DNA from: Smittium culicis
Taxonomy: Eukaryota > Kickxellomycota > Harpellomycetes > Harpellales > Legeriomycetaceae
NCBI GenBank assembly: GCA_001970855.1
Contig: LSSN01005747.1
Span: 1-50,938, forward strand
Direction of reading: 5' to 3'
Length of the DNA stretch: 50,938 nt
In this document: positions 10,901-23,067 of the stretch, in pieces
Layout of the letters: each line of letters begins with the position of its first letter
Position numbering within the stretch: position 1 is the stretch's first letter
Notes under the pieces: model-generated
Seen by the model: only the letters and a program-made list of their open reading frames with translations
Told to the model about the DNA's origin: nothing
The model's database searches: none
Program-made: the position numbers and the translations under genes

Positions 10901-12451
10901 CACCTCGATCCAGTATGTTGAAAAAGCTATTTAGATTTTACATTTATCAAAATTTAACCCAGAAAATCAATTATCCAAGTCTGCTAATCTATTCGCATTG
11001 ATGAACCATTCCAAAATACCAAATAAAGAATCGAAAATATTTCTTCGTTTTTATCTTTTAAAGAATAAATATATATATATATATTAGGACCCGATATTTT
11101 CAATCAATATATGATATTTTAATTTCTTTCAGCGCATCTCAGTAAATATGATTATCTCTATTGAATTTTTCATATCTTTTCTGATTAGAGTTTTTTTAAC
11201 TACTATTTGCTTCTTTAGATTATATTGAACTCACCACTAATAAGAATCCAACTCTGTCTTATGATTTTTTCTAAATATACCCTTTCACTTCCGCACTTGG
11301 ATATTCCGTAGATGCCTCAAATGATGTTATATTATTTATATCTATCTTATAATACCGAAGTGTAACTCCAAAAGTCGCTCTCTGATTCCTCATTACCCCT
11401 GAATATGACAGCCACCATTCCGAAAATGCATACTACTACATCATTTCAACTAATTCTGCCTTGATAATTTAACACATACAGTTCATAATCATATACACTT
11501 TCAACTTTTACCCAAATTACCTACTCCTTCTACCAACATTCCTCTCCTCCAACGCCTAATTTCTCAAAAATCGTTGTCGCTCATAAAGGTACATCGATAA
11601 CATCTCGTTCATTCTTATTTTTAACTCTCTTAATATATGCTTTACTAACTGCTATATTCGTGTCGATCTGTTCATAAGTTTAGCCTTTTTAGCTAAAATT
11701 ATAAATACAAAAAAACAGTAGTATTTTAAAAACGCATCCCACATTAAACTAAACTAGAAAAATATCGCTTTTAATTCCTGAAAAATTAACGCGAATTTAA
11801 ACATTAAATTGGCTCATAATAAAATACCACCAAAATCAATTACATTTTATATAATTGGATTAAATATCCAAAACATAAAAAAAAAATTTCCTAATCCATG
11901 CAAATATATATATTCAATCAGAATTGTTCAAGTTTATATGATCGGAACTCTTTCTAATATTAAACAAATATAAACACCTAATAAATTAACCCGAAAATCT
12001 CTCAAAACGTCGCACTTTTCAAATGAACGCCAATTAATGCAGACGTTTTGCTCAACATATTTTTTTTTTATCAAATACACATAAATCAATACATTCCTTT
12101 TATAACTAAAAATAAATATAGGAATTATTAACACAAGTAAATTCAAAAATAAAACAAAAAATCTTGGCCAATTATCATGTTTTTAGTCTATACATTTCCT
12201 AAATATTTAATATCTTTTCATTTTTTATACCTAAATTCAATTTTTCATAACCAAATTGCGTATAGATTCTAGCTGTAAATATAAAATATCTTTGAATTCA
12301 GCTAGGTAAAATAAGTCATTCATTTCCCTAATAGTAAATATATGAACTTATAGTGCCATAAAGTCAAATCCGCTGAATATTAAATCTACACGAGTTAAAT
12401 TATCAATAGAAAGTAGGAAGTATCTAATCCAATCAAGAATAAGTGCTTGAA
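7029..12451. other. Long gene-poor region
   Basis: No conserved protein, tRNA or rRNA recognised. The part 7640-8660 is somewhat richer in GC than the flanks but is full of stops in all frames. The part about 9000-11700 has a strong excess of C over G on the + strand. Simple repeats are an AAAT run at 9065-9088 and an AAT run at 10868-10898. An 18-bp perfect palindrome AATTATCAGCTGATAATT lies at 8261-8278. Confidence 0.55.
10868..10898. repeat. (AAT)n microsatellite
   Basis: About ten uninterrupted AAT/ATA units in an AT-rich intergenic region. Confidence 0.9.
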
Positions 12452-13571
12452 CGCTGTATACGCTGCATGTAGCTTCTTGAGGCGATCTGGTTTGCTGACG
12501 GCCATAAAAATAAAGTTCATCATCTCAGTATCGACTCAGATTGGACGTTACAGTGGGAAAACATTTGGCATAAGCTGAGCCAGATGCAAACCCATACAGT
12601 CAGAAATCGACAAGGTAATCCGAATGGTTGCCAACGTCGGAAAATCAGCGGCCATGAAGCGCATCAGGGATGAACTGGGCATAAATTCAATGTTCATGCG
12701 CACCAGCACAGCCCGTGAGCGTGCATACCATAAGTGGCCAACGTCAAAAACAAGGATCGCCGACCTCATCTAGGCGCCGATGAAGGCCCGAATGGCCACG
12801 TGGGTGACCGGGAGCGCCCGGTGGATCAAAAATTTTTGCTCTCAAGATTCAAACGGTCAGACTATCATCACGATAGTCGACCGGAAACCACAAAATAACC
12901 GGTCTGTCATCCACAGGAAGACGGTGGACAGGGAAATCGGCAAAAAAGGCAACTGGGTTGACCTTCAAGTTAGGTATCCGAATTTGAAGCTGGGCCTTCA
13001 GGACATTGGTAATATGCGTATGGACACATTCCGGACCGTCCAACGCTTGTCGAACATGAAAATCGTCAATCAAAAATTTAAAATTTTTTGCCCCTGCTGC
13101 AACATCTATGTGCCTGAGACGGTCGACCACATACTTCTGAGCTGAAGCCGGTGGCGAAATCACCAAACAACGATGATTTGCCGGTTCATACCTACGCCGA
13201 TCAGTTCTGACGAAAATTTTTTACTTTCGAATTTCATCGAAGCCCGGTTGGGGCTAGATGGAAAACTCCTTGGGGAAGGGGGTCTAAACAATCTTTGAGC
13301 CAGCTTCGAGCTGGCTCAGCCGGTATGAATTTTGAGCTGGAAACAGCCAAATTTTTTGAACGGCATCCGCGTGCCCAGAAAACTTATAGTGCAGAGTATA
13401 AGTGATTCACCAGCCTCCTTGAACCAATGCCCAGTGGGTATGGCGCTGCTGGAGCGGCGGAGAGGGGTCGGTTGAAAATTTATTTTTTTAATATTTTTTT
13501 AACTTTTTGAATATTTTATATTGGTCTTTAGTATACTTATAAATTATGTTTAAAAACTCTTTGTGAAAAAA
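12452..13571 (+). mobile_element. 5'-truncated, decayed LINE (non-LTR retrotransposon)
   Basis: The GC-richer island reads as the C-terminal part of a LINE polymerase in one frame, with stops at 12771-12773 (TAG) and 13143-13145 (TGA) and further decay after that. Recognisable pieces are KRIRDELG, KWPTSKTRIADL, ATWVTGSARWIKN and the terminal zinc-binding motif CPCC-x8-H (FCPCCNIYVPETVDHILLS). The TGA stands where the last Cys codon is expected. The frame ends at TGA 13473-13475, followed by about 95 bp of AT-rich tail and an A-run, as in the other three copies. TGCTTGAA at 12444-12451 and TGCTTTGAA after the A-run may be the target duplication. The element is dead; an endonuclease and most of the RT are missing. 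Confidence 0.8.
12623..13475 (+). pseudogene. LINE reverse transcriptase C-terminal fragment
   Basis: This is the readable coding part of the LINE above. It starts inside the protein, has at least three in-frame stops, and ends with the family C-terminus (LNQCPVGMALLE..., stop at 13473). The 33.2 kb copy has the same C-terminus in the same frame (LNKFPVCMGLLE..., TGA), which supports this reading frame. Confidence 0.7.
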
Positions 13572-13575
13572 ACTG

Positions 13576-16500
13576 CTTTGAAATCACTTTTGAATTAGAT
13601 TAGAAAATTATATAAAATTTATTATCTAATTTACCAATAATATTATCTAATTCAAAATATCATGTATATATTTCGTTTGGTAGATTGATCCCATTTCTCT
13701 ATATGTACACAGCCAGTAGACCAGCTCAGGGATTTATTTGTATTAGAATACTAGCTTTTTTTACTTTTCGCTAACTTTTCTATTTTTCATTAATTTTTCT
13801 CATTTTTTATATTATTGATAAATTACTAATAAAATTACGTGGTTAAAAAAAATAATAATAAAAATCCATTTATAATAAAAGTCTCCCGTATAAATAAATT
13901 TTTTAGGTTTTAGATTTTCAAAAAATAGAAATATTTTCATAAAATAGTAATAATTTACATTTTATAAAAAAATTAGTATAGCTATATATTTTTATATATA
14001 AATTCAAATTATTGAAAATAGAGCTTAAATTTATATATGAATAGTGTTTATATATGTCAAAAAATTCATTAAAATGATATTCTAAGAGCGGATACATACC
14101 AGTATGTCAGGTTTTTTGAAAAGCACAAAATGATTATTTCAAGCGTGTTTTATATTGATTTTTTTAACTTAAAATACCAAAGAAAATTTTTGCAAGAATT
14201 CTTTTATAAATAATTAATTATTATATAAAAAAACTGTAATTCATACTTTTATTATAAATCAATTTCACCATTAGGGCTTAAAAAAGTTACTGAAAAATAT
14301 CGAGAGGCGAAATTTTAGAGTAAGAAAGTTTTTTATTATATTTTTTTCTTAATGTCGAGTAAAAATTCAGATTTTGAAAATTTTGAGTAAAACTTACAAG
14401 ACATGATTTCCATTCTACTAATTACTAATTTCACAATTTTCGCTAGATTTGAGCCTAGAAAGTCAATAATAATTTTATTTTACAAATATTTTGTATCATT
14501 AAAATCTTAAATGAATATCTGCCTAGCCTAATATATACAAGGAAAGTGTTTTAATGGAACTTGATATTTTTATCCTGTATATTATAAAATTATTAATATT
14601 ATTTTTTGAACTGAAATAATCTTTTCAATATTTTCAAGTATTAATTCCATTTTGAAACTAATGTTAGCGAATAATTATTTATTTTATTTAGCACAAAATG
14701 TAATATTTAGATATAAAATATATAATTGTTTATTTATCAGACTGATTTTTATCTTTAGATTTTCTAAATGTCTTTCTAATATGGTTTAAATTGCTAAATA
14801 ATATTTTTAGACTTCAAAAGATATGATATATATAAGATAAAGCTAATGAGGATAATTTTTAAAATTATTTAAATAAAAAACAATACTAATGAAAGTTTTG
14901 AAGGTGTTATAAGATCTGAGTCGGGTTCAAAATTAAGTTCAAACCTATTGATATTCTGTAATGCTTTACCAATCTCAATATTTTCCAAATTTCTTATGCT
15001 TTTCCTCTTGTTTGAAAAAAAACTAATAAAGATTTTTTATCGGCAGTTATTCTAAATTCTTTTTTTTTTTTTTGGCCTTTTTCTTATATTATTTTTATAA
15101 ATGCTCGAATTTACATTAATGAAACTAAAATGATCAAATTATAAAAATTAATTAAATATTCATGCGATTTTCTACATTCAAATAGTCAGGAAATATAATA
15201 TCTGAGTATTTCTTTAATTTTCGGCTGCTGTAATATATTTATTTGAAAGCTTCATAATAATCTTCAACAGTTTAATACCGATTTTTCATATATATCTTTT
15301 AATTTCAGGGCAAAATAAATAATTAACAGTACAATAAAGACTATTAATTATGAAATAAAACATTAAAAGTGATTTAACAGAAACTGTAAAAGAATTAGTT
15401 ATCTAAGAAAATTTTAAATTTGGAATATAACCAAGAGTGATGTATATTAAAACCATTAAACTGTCATTCTTAATTGAAACTGGGGAAAATAAAAAAAGTT
15501 TCTACATTAACTAAAAATTGGGAGTGAAGCTTATTCATAAATATAATTCAGGGTATTTTTATCTTATTATTTTTATCGTATATTTATCAGCTGATAATAA
15601 GTAATATTAACTATTAATAGAAATAATATGATTGACCATTTTTGCAAATCGATTTAATTAAATAGAAATTTTATAAGATAATTAAAATTTTAGAAATCAA
15701 AAATACTTCTCGGTATTTATTATAACTCAGCTGATTTTGTATACTAAATCCTATTTATTTTCCCAGTTACTAATTAATACCGAATCTGTTTAAATAATCT
15801 GAAATAAGATTCGATAATTTTAGTTAAAATATAGGTAGTATAGATAATTTATAAAATACATAAACTATATGCTATTGATTACTAGATGTGGATGGTAATA
15901 TTATTTACACTTCATTGTTATTTTTTTTTTTATAATTTATTTATAAATTCGACAGCTTTGAAAAAAAATAGAAAGTTTTTTGCGCTTTTAGATATTTTTT
16001 CGTAAGTAGAGATACCTTCAGCCATATATGTTTTTTATTAAATAGAATATCTATTGATACTTATTATCAATACCTAATATAATCTGATAATTTTATTTTT
16101 CCAGAGAATGGATCTAATTTAGCATACAATGCTTAAATTTAATTTTACATTTAAAGTAGAATAAAAAGGCCTGTAGTATACTCTATAGCCAAATTATAAG
16201 ATTGTCAAACTAGTCATAACCGATTTCTACAAATAGATAGATTTAAATAAAATCGACCGCAGTTAGTACACTCGTATACCATTAACATGATAATCAGATT
16301 ATATTAGGATTACATTAATTGAATTATTCACATATATGTTCATATAATTATTCGATAAAGTTAATATTACGAATATTAAGCATCAAGTACTACTTTAGTA
16401 TTTCATTAACAGATTATAAAAAATATCAATAGATGAATTTTCTCCGCCCATATAAGCTGAATGCAATATCCATCGAAAAGCTTTATATAAGAGGATTCGA

Positions 16501-17705
16501 GAATACTTATCGAAAAAATATTGGGGTAGGGGGGTTTATCAATCTATTGTTATTCAACTATAATAAATCTTGAGTAAAAATATTCGAATCTGTGTAGTAA
16601 TTAATATATGCACAAATTGATTTTAATATCCACCGTAATATTCAAAGTCTAACATAGCATTAAGTCGTAGTTAGGTTTAATTACTTTTATAGAATACAAA
16701 TAACTAAAATGTTCTCCAAAGATAAAAGTAATTTAGATTTTTTTCTTTATGTTGTGCAAATAGAGAGCATATTTTCACAAAGAGCTTTTTTATACAATGT
16801 TAAACTAAAGAGAAAATCAATTTATTATTTTATTGTTATTTTTTCACAAATGTGAAATATATCCTTTATCCAAAAAAAAAAATAATAATAATAATAAAAG
16901 TTACAAGGTCAACGTTTACAGGTCTTACCCATAATAGATGTTTACCTTATAGATTTTACTATAAATATCAACGATTTTTAATCGAAAAATAAAATATGGA
17001 AAAAAGTTATCGCAAAAACTATAGTGTAAATTTAATCAAATAAAAATTAAACCCCATTCATATATCAGCTAGAATAGCAGAAGCAAAGCTATCCGTAAAC
17101 ACTTAATGTGTAAAAGAAATAAGTACTCGCCCAAAATTATACAAATGTAATCCAAAAACTACTATATTAATATATACTTATAGTTGATTTTTTTATTTGA
17201 TATTAAAATCAGGCAGCCCAATATATTGCATATTTCCTTACTGTTAAGTATAAGTGTTTTTTTTATTATTGCCTTTGCTATTTTGAGTTATAAATTTCTA
17301 GCTAATGCTAAATGGAATGTATTTTAATGGATATAATTTGGTTTTATTTACACCTAAACGCGATTATATACAAATATGATTTTATCAAATATAGGCAACT
17401 TACAACAAAAGTATAATATCCGTGCAAATCGAGTTTTCAAGATTACTTGTACTTCACCCAAATTTCCACAAAGTCGATGAAATGATTAATTCGTATAAAG
17501 TAATAAATAATTTTAAGAGCTACGTTTATGTCAGCTTTATGAAAAACGTGATTTGGAAAATTCCGTTAATATAATCAAGCTCAATGTATTTTATGAATAT
17601 AAAATTTCTGTTAAATATTTGAATAAATAGGCAAATAATTAGGATAAATGTTATTAGCACTTGCAAGATAAAAGGAGAATAAATAAAAAAGTAAAAGGTA
17701 TTTTT
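13576..17705. other. AT-rich gene-free region
   Basis: Very AT-rich, stops in all frames, no conserved motif seen. Contains A/T runs, a short AAT run near 16880-16900 and a palindrome TTATCAGCTGATAA at 15584-15597. Confidence 0.6.
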
Positions 17706-18770
17706 TTATTCAGATGTGTAACCCTTGGGGTTTAATGATTGCCATTTCCACAAGTCCTTGCACATATCATCGAGGTTGAGTTTAATTTTAAAGCCCAATT
17801 CCTTTTCAGCTAATTTCGGGTTGCATACAACGACATCAACGTCACCAGGGCGTCTAGGATCAACTACATACGGAATTTGATGTCCGCAGGCCTTAGCCAT
17901 GGCTTCAATCATTTGCAATACGCTGTATCCAGTTCCGGAGCCTAAATTATAAATGTACAAGTTGCTCTTTTGGGTAGAGGTGGAGTTTGTACTTGGTTCG
18001 AATTTTTTCATTGACAGTACGTGTGCTTCAGCCAAGTCGACAACATGAATGTAGTCACGGACACCAGTTCCGTCAAGAGTGTTGTAATCGTTGCCAAAAA
18101 CGTGGACTTCTTTGAGCTTTCCGATAGCAACTTGTGAAACATATGGCATCAAGTTGTTTGGAATTTGAAGAGGATCTTCACCCATCATACCAGATGGGTG
18201 AGCACCAGTTGGGTTGAAATATCTGAGTAAAACAGCATTCCATCCAGGTTCTGAGTTGACGACGTCAGTGATGATGCTTTCCATAAATAGTTTAGTGCGA
18301 CCATAGGGGTTGGTAGATCCGGTTTCGTCACCCTCTTTCATTGGAGGACCACCGGGGATAAACTTGTATACTGTTGCTGAGGAGGAGAAGACAATGTTTT
18401 TAACATTGAACTTGCTCATGACAGAAAGCAAGTTAATGGTACCGCTCAGGTTGTTTTCGTAATAGATCAATGGGATTTTCGAAGATTCTCCAACAGCCTT
18501 CAGAGCAGCGAAGTGAATGACAGAGCTAAAGTTGTATTTTTCAAAGACGGAGACTAGATCATCGTAGTTCATTAAATCAACTTTATGGAAGGGGATGTCT
18601 TCAGTGATGTTTGCGAGCTTTTTGATTCTGTTCAAAGGTTCGGTGCTGCTATTTGACAAATTGTCAATAATGACAATCTTGTGACCTGTCTTGATCAGCT
18701 CTAAAGCTGTGAAGGAGCCGATAAAACCGGTACCTCCGGTTACTAGTACATAAGAATCTTTGTTAGTCAT
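17706..18770 (-). CDS. GAL10: UDP-glucose 4-epimerase
   Basis: Interconverts UDP-galactose and UDP-glucose with bound NAD; last step of the Leloir pathway and source of UDP-galactose for glycans. Using the Met at 18768-18770 gives 354 residues, the usual length for a stand-alone epimerase (human 348), without the mutarotase domain fused to Gal10 in baker's yeast. Rossmann motif TGGTGFIG at residues 11-18, SSSATVY with Ser131, catalytic Y156-x3-K160 (YGRTK), LRYFNPTGAHPSG, GEDPLQIPNNLMPYVSQVA, DGTGVRDYIHVVDLA and NLGSGTGYSVLQM are all intact. No intron. The frame stays open for 80 codons upstream (to 19010) and contains a hydrophobic stretch near residues 24-44 of that longer form. The shorter start is preferred because it fits the family N-terminus and has a purine at -3. 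Confidence 0.96.
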   Translation of the reverse strand: MTNKDSYVLVTGGTGFIGSFTALELIKTGHKIVIIDNLSNSSTEPLNRIKKLANITEDIPFHKVDLMNYDDLVSVFEKYNFSSVIHFAALKAVGESSKIPLIYYENNLSGTINLLSVMSKFNVKNIVFSSSATVYKFIPGGPPMKEGDETGSTNPYGRTKLFMESIITDVVNSEPGWNAVLLRYFNPTGAHPSGMMGEDPLQIPNNLMPYVSQVAIGKLKEVHVFGNDYNTLDGTGVRDYIHVVDLAEAHVLSMKKFEPSTNSTSTQKSNLYIYNLGSGTGYSVLQMIEAMAKACGHQIPYVVDPRRPGDVDVVVCNPKLAEKELGFKIKLNLDDMCKDLWKWQSLNPKGYTSE

Positions 18771-18970
18771 TGCGTTTCTTGAAATAAGGTGGCGGTGTTG
18801 ATTTTGAAAGATAGAGTTTATTTTGAATGAAGTTTGGGAGCTATAACAAAAATCTTCTGATGAATGACAGTCGTAGCAGGAAGCGATGCAGAAGCTTGTT
18901 GAAATGGTGGTTAGAAGTATTGAGAGAAGAATTAAGAAATAAGAGAACTCGCGATGATAGAATCTGCTCA

Positions 18971-18980
18971 TATATAAATA
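18971..18980 (-). promoter_or_regulatory. Possible TATA element for the epimerase gene
   Basis: TATATAAATA on the + strand (TATTTATATA on the gene's strand) lies about 200 bp upstream of the preferred start codon. If it is used, the transcript would begin inside the open 80-codon extension, favouring the short protein. Such strings are common in AT-rich DNA. Confidence 0.25.
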
Positions 18981-19010
18981 AAAAAAGTAGTAAGTTATTA
19001 GCTGAATCAA

Positions 19011-20250
19011 AAACAGTTATCTAGTGCGTTTATTTAGTCAACTAGAAAGCTTAAAAAAATTTAATTTGATTGGTGACATTGAAAATGTTGGGTTATTTAT
19101 AGGTATAATTTGGGGGTTTTGATAAAGAGCAGAATCCTCATAAATAGCTAACAGCTAATCGGGAAACCACAGGAATTTTTGTTTATTCAAAGCCGATGCA
19201 TATTGATAAGCTTATTTCCACCAAATAGCTCAATGATTTCTAAGCATGTGCTATTTATATATCCGTTGTTGTCGAAAGCTAATTGGTGTTCGACAGAGCA
19301 GTGGAGGTAAACAGCGCATGAAATTGCAATAAAAAACCTACAGCAATTAGGCGGCTTATTATTGATTTTGAAATGGCATACAATTTCCATTAAGACCAGT
19401 GCCATATTTTGGATACATTGGCTGATCTTTGATACACAGCTCGTCTTGCAGCCAATAGTGGAAAAAACCTCGTGTTTAGTAAATGTTAAGAATTGGTAAT
19501 AAAATGAAAAGCGGCTATTATTTTCATAGGCAAACTTTAACGCCCAATTTCCGCAGCTTGTGTATAATATTCAACAGTAAAGTTATACTTTTTTGTATAA
19601 TGAACAAAATTTGAACTGGATAACAGAATTTGCCCGATATATTATAAATCATTGCATATCGTTATACCCGAAAGCCGTTTTTTTAAAAAAAATAATTTAA
19701 AAATCAAATAAAAACAATTACCTGCTTCTACTCATTTCAGGTCAATAATTTATCGACTTTGTTTCCAAACTAGACAAAGTACATATATTACCTGTTCACT
19801 TGTATTAAAAAAAGTTCAACGTAAGCGCTTAGTGAAAGTTCTAGCAATATAAGTTTGAATGATTTAAGATTTTAGAAAGTAGATATAATAAATATAATCA
19901 GTAAATTTAGGAAATGCGCGCATTAAAACATATTTACTTTTTACATAAAGAGGCAGGGAGTTTACAAATACAGACTGTTAAATCAGTAAGCTTGTGATTT
20001 ATTACACAGCAGTAAATTTTATTCGCAAATTGGAGCCAAATAGTTCAATGGATGAGGCGTTATGTGCATGGTGTGTTTAATGCAAAAGAGCCTCTTTCGG
20101 CGGGGCTAGAGCTTTGTCTATTAGAAATTTCATTGTGATATACAATTATTGGCTTAAAAGCTAACTAACAAAACTTTCTAAAATCGATGAAATTCCAAGT
20201 AACGCTGATTTATTGGATAAACTTTTATTACTCCAGGTAAAATGGCTTAG
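19011..20250. other. Gene-free spacer upstream of the epimerase
   Basis: AT-rich; short open frames only, none with recognisable product. Probably carries the epimerase promoter. Confidence 0.5.
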
Positions 20251-20439
20251 CCCTTTCCCACCAACAACCTTATAAAAAATTTAATTTAATGATTCGCCAG
20301 TAATTTAAAGGCAGATTTATTATTTGCTGCTAATCTTCAACAATAGAAATATTATTTGTGTATCGGAATTATATTAATTTTATTGAATGCAGTTGGCCAT
20401 ATTTGGTGGTCCAAAAATAATCTACCACTCGTAAAAGGA
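20251..20439 (-). mobile_element. Degenerate copy of the TTAA-type MITE
   Basis: Starts CCCTTTCCCACCAACAACC after TTAG and ends with TTTGGTGGTCCAAAAATAATCTACCAC...AAAAGGAG. These match, inverted, the right and left ends of the copy at 20937-21115. The internal block TTATTTGCTGCTAAT also matches the copy at 45859-46240. Length 189 bp. An apparent reading frame at 20356-20628 covers this relic and is not a gene. Confidence 0.7.
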
Positions 20440-20936
20440 GCAAGAAAAATCACGCGAGGATTAGGTGCTTTGGGAGGGTTTTTTTTTGCAAGTTTCACTA
20501 AACAGTATAGTAAAGGATTCATTATTGAACCAAAATTATATTCGTTAGTCCTTTGCTATTACATACGCAGATCTTATATGAGCTTGAGAAATTGCTCAAC
20601 CAATTTCCATCTGAATAACTTGAATTAAAATTACAATAGCTCTTTCAGGAGCCAAATTTCGAAAAATAAACAAACATCTAGCCCACTGATCATACATATA
20701 ATATCAATCCACTTGATGTAAATTTTTGACAATCGTAAAAATATGTACATTCTATTTTTTTTTATTTTTAATGCCAACATATCAATAAATGCGAGTTTAT
20801 TAACTCGTTTATGGTTTATAAGAAAAATTATTATTTCTGCTACTCTACAGCAATCTATAATTTGAACCAATCTCGTAATTATAATATTATCAATTGAACA
20901 CAGTTTGCTATATTTTGGTAGATTAACCCTTTCCCG

Positions 20937-21115
20937 CGCGGTAGGCTATTTTTGACCTACCAGATATAGCCAACAGATTTCAATTAAAATACTTTAACTC
21001 CAAGGTTTCAAGAAATATTGGTATATTTTAAAATAACAACAAATAATAAACCTACATTTAAATATTAAACGAATCATAAATTTGGTTTTTTTAAAGAGTG
21101 TTGGGCGGGAAAGGG
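20937..21115 (+). mobile_element. Best-preserved TTAA-type MITE (piggyBac-like ends)
   Basis: 179 bp with perfect 11-bp terminal inverted repeats: CCCTTTCCCGC at 20937-20947 and its complement at 21105-21115. It is flanked on both sides by TTAA (20933-20936 and 21116-21119). TTAA target duplication with C-starting termini is the rule for piggyBac-type elements; there is no coding capacity, so it would need a transposase from elsewhere. A subterminal hairpin GGTAGG...CCTACC lies just inside the left end. Confidence 0.85.
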
Positions 21116-21474
21116 TTAAAAGCAATCTACTACCCGAAGAGAAATAGAGATTAATGTATTAAAAATTTATACCTAGCTACATAATTTAATAACTTCCTCA
21201 CATCGGAACATCCATATTGAAGTATCAATAAATATAGAGCTTTTATTTGCATGATTTTATATGGCACTAAACTGACTAATCTATTAGCTCGAAAAACGCT
21301 AAAATTCGCTCAATTAGTAAAAAAAAATTATTTATTTCAATTGAATCTAGAGAGGATTAATACTATCCATTTTAGAAAGTTATTAAAAAAAATTGATCTT
21401 TTTACTTAAAATCATTCAAAATTTTTACTTTTTATAACCTTAGCGAATAAAAACCAAAAAAAAAAAAAAATTAT

Positions 21475-21553
21475 TTTTTTTTTTTTCTCAGAGTTTATTA
21501 AGAAAAAAATTTTATTTTATTTTATTTTTTCTCAGAGTTTATTAAAAAAAAAA
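21475..21553. repeat. Short direct repeat CTCAGAGTTTATTAA
   Basis: The block TTTTCTCAGAGTTTATTAA followed by an A-run occurs twice, about 45 bp apart, at roughly 21484-21508 and 21527-21552, separated by TTTTA repeats. Probably local slippage duplication. Confidence 0.6.
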
Positions 21554-22149
21554 CATTAGTATCGCTTGATTTCATAAAAAATGACATTTTTATCGATTGA
21601 GGGCTCAGTATCAGATAAAGATTATTTTTTAAGAATATTAGCGTGGCCTTTACCTTAAAAATTTAAAGACATGAGAGATTCTGAACGAAGAAAGAACCAA
21701 ACTGCAGCTTTTAGTTATTCGATAGAACATTATAAATAATAAATTGGAATTTGCTGAACTCGAAAGGTGTTTTGATTTTTCTATTAATATAATAATTAAT
21801 CAAATAAAAGATTATTTTAAATTATACGAAGGTGGCACTATATTATGTGTTATCTTCTTTTATTGGTTATTTCGAAATTTCAAAAACATATAAATTCATT
21901 CTAAAATATTTTCACTATAATTTAAAAATACTTTCCAATTTAAAATTAAAAATAAATTGAAAAAAAATAGTTAGAACTATCTCAGTAGTACTCCTATTTG
22001 CTTCATCGTCTAAAGAGCTGAAAATACTATTAGGTACCTGGGCGAGCGGAGCAAATATGACGCCACTTACGTATAATTTAAATTAATCTTCTTAAAATCG
22101 ATTCATTATTACATTATACATCAAGTGGTATAATATTATGTTACTATAG

Positions 22150-22720
22150 AGGCACTTAAATTCAGTAATATTTGAAAACATGTAATAGTTTGACCAGAAT
22201 TCCTGTGCAACAATATATGAAAAAGGATCACCTGCGTCAGCTGCCAAGGCCTATCCTATGGCACAACTTTTTGTGTGAATGGTATTTGATGCACGTAAAA
22301 TAAGATCTGAAAGTATATGAATATTACTGGCGAATGAGTCCATAATAAAAAGGCTTACTATAGTCATGTATGTGTCTTAATAGCATATAAAACATATTAT
22401 CTGGATGATTTTCATGTTTCAACCTACACTCGTCATCCTTTGTGCCTAGGATATATGAATTATATACCTCTAAAGGGTACAATACTAGATCAGCATGAGA
22501 TTGTGTATCTCATGGCTTCAATATTGGTTTTCCACCGCGCTTTTCCTTTGGTGCTATCACCGCAAGTCTTAGGACGTCATTAGAAATTATTTTCATCGAG
22601 TCTTCAATGCTTCGAATTTCTCTTTATTGTAATAGCAAGCAGTTTGATAAAATTCAGCAAAATTTTGATATCAAAAGTTTGATTTTTAGATCTGATTTTG
22701 TTCAGCACTCTCTTGGCTGA
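22150..22720 (-). pseudogene. Tyrosine recombinase domain of DIRS-like copy 2
   Basis: With frameshifts, the minus strand reads VLRLAVIAPKEKRGGKPILKP, then SHADLVLYPLEVYNSYI, and the C-terminal ALAADAGDPF...VAQEFWSNYYMFSN block. This is the pattern of DIRS/Ngaro recombinases (APKEKRGG...; LAA.SGIS..DIV.H..W.....F). The expected C-terminal tyrosine motif (YYRL) is lost or frameshifted. Confidence 0.65.
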
Positions 22721-23067
22721 GTTATTACCGAAGTTATATCAAAAAATATCAGAAAAAATAACCTGATAGAATATCCCTTTAGGGCTTCAAAGAAATAAGC
22801 AATATAATTTGTTAGATCTACTAGCGCTAAGTCACAAAGGAGATGCATCAGCGCCGACTTTTATACCTTTTTTTTTTATAGGGATAATTTGTATTATAAA
22901 TAGGCATTTATTTGTGAGTTGAATATTTCAGCAGCATTAACTCTCCTGGTTATTACTTGATTAATTCGAAATTCCAATAAGTGCTTTTTTGATGGAAAAT
23001 AGTCCCGCATACTCTTATCTGTTCTTGTATTGGATAAAATAATATCAATTTTTTGATCTTCAATACC

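Noticed and set aside
12548..13166. Two minus-strand open frames in the LINE island
   Set aside because: They are complements of the recognisable LINE polymerase frame on the + strand.
20030..20110. A-box-like TAGTTCAATGG
   Set aside because: No B box and no cloverleaf by eye.
20356..20628. 90-codon open frame
   Set aside because: It overlaps a decayed MITE copy and has no recognisable content.
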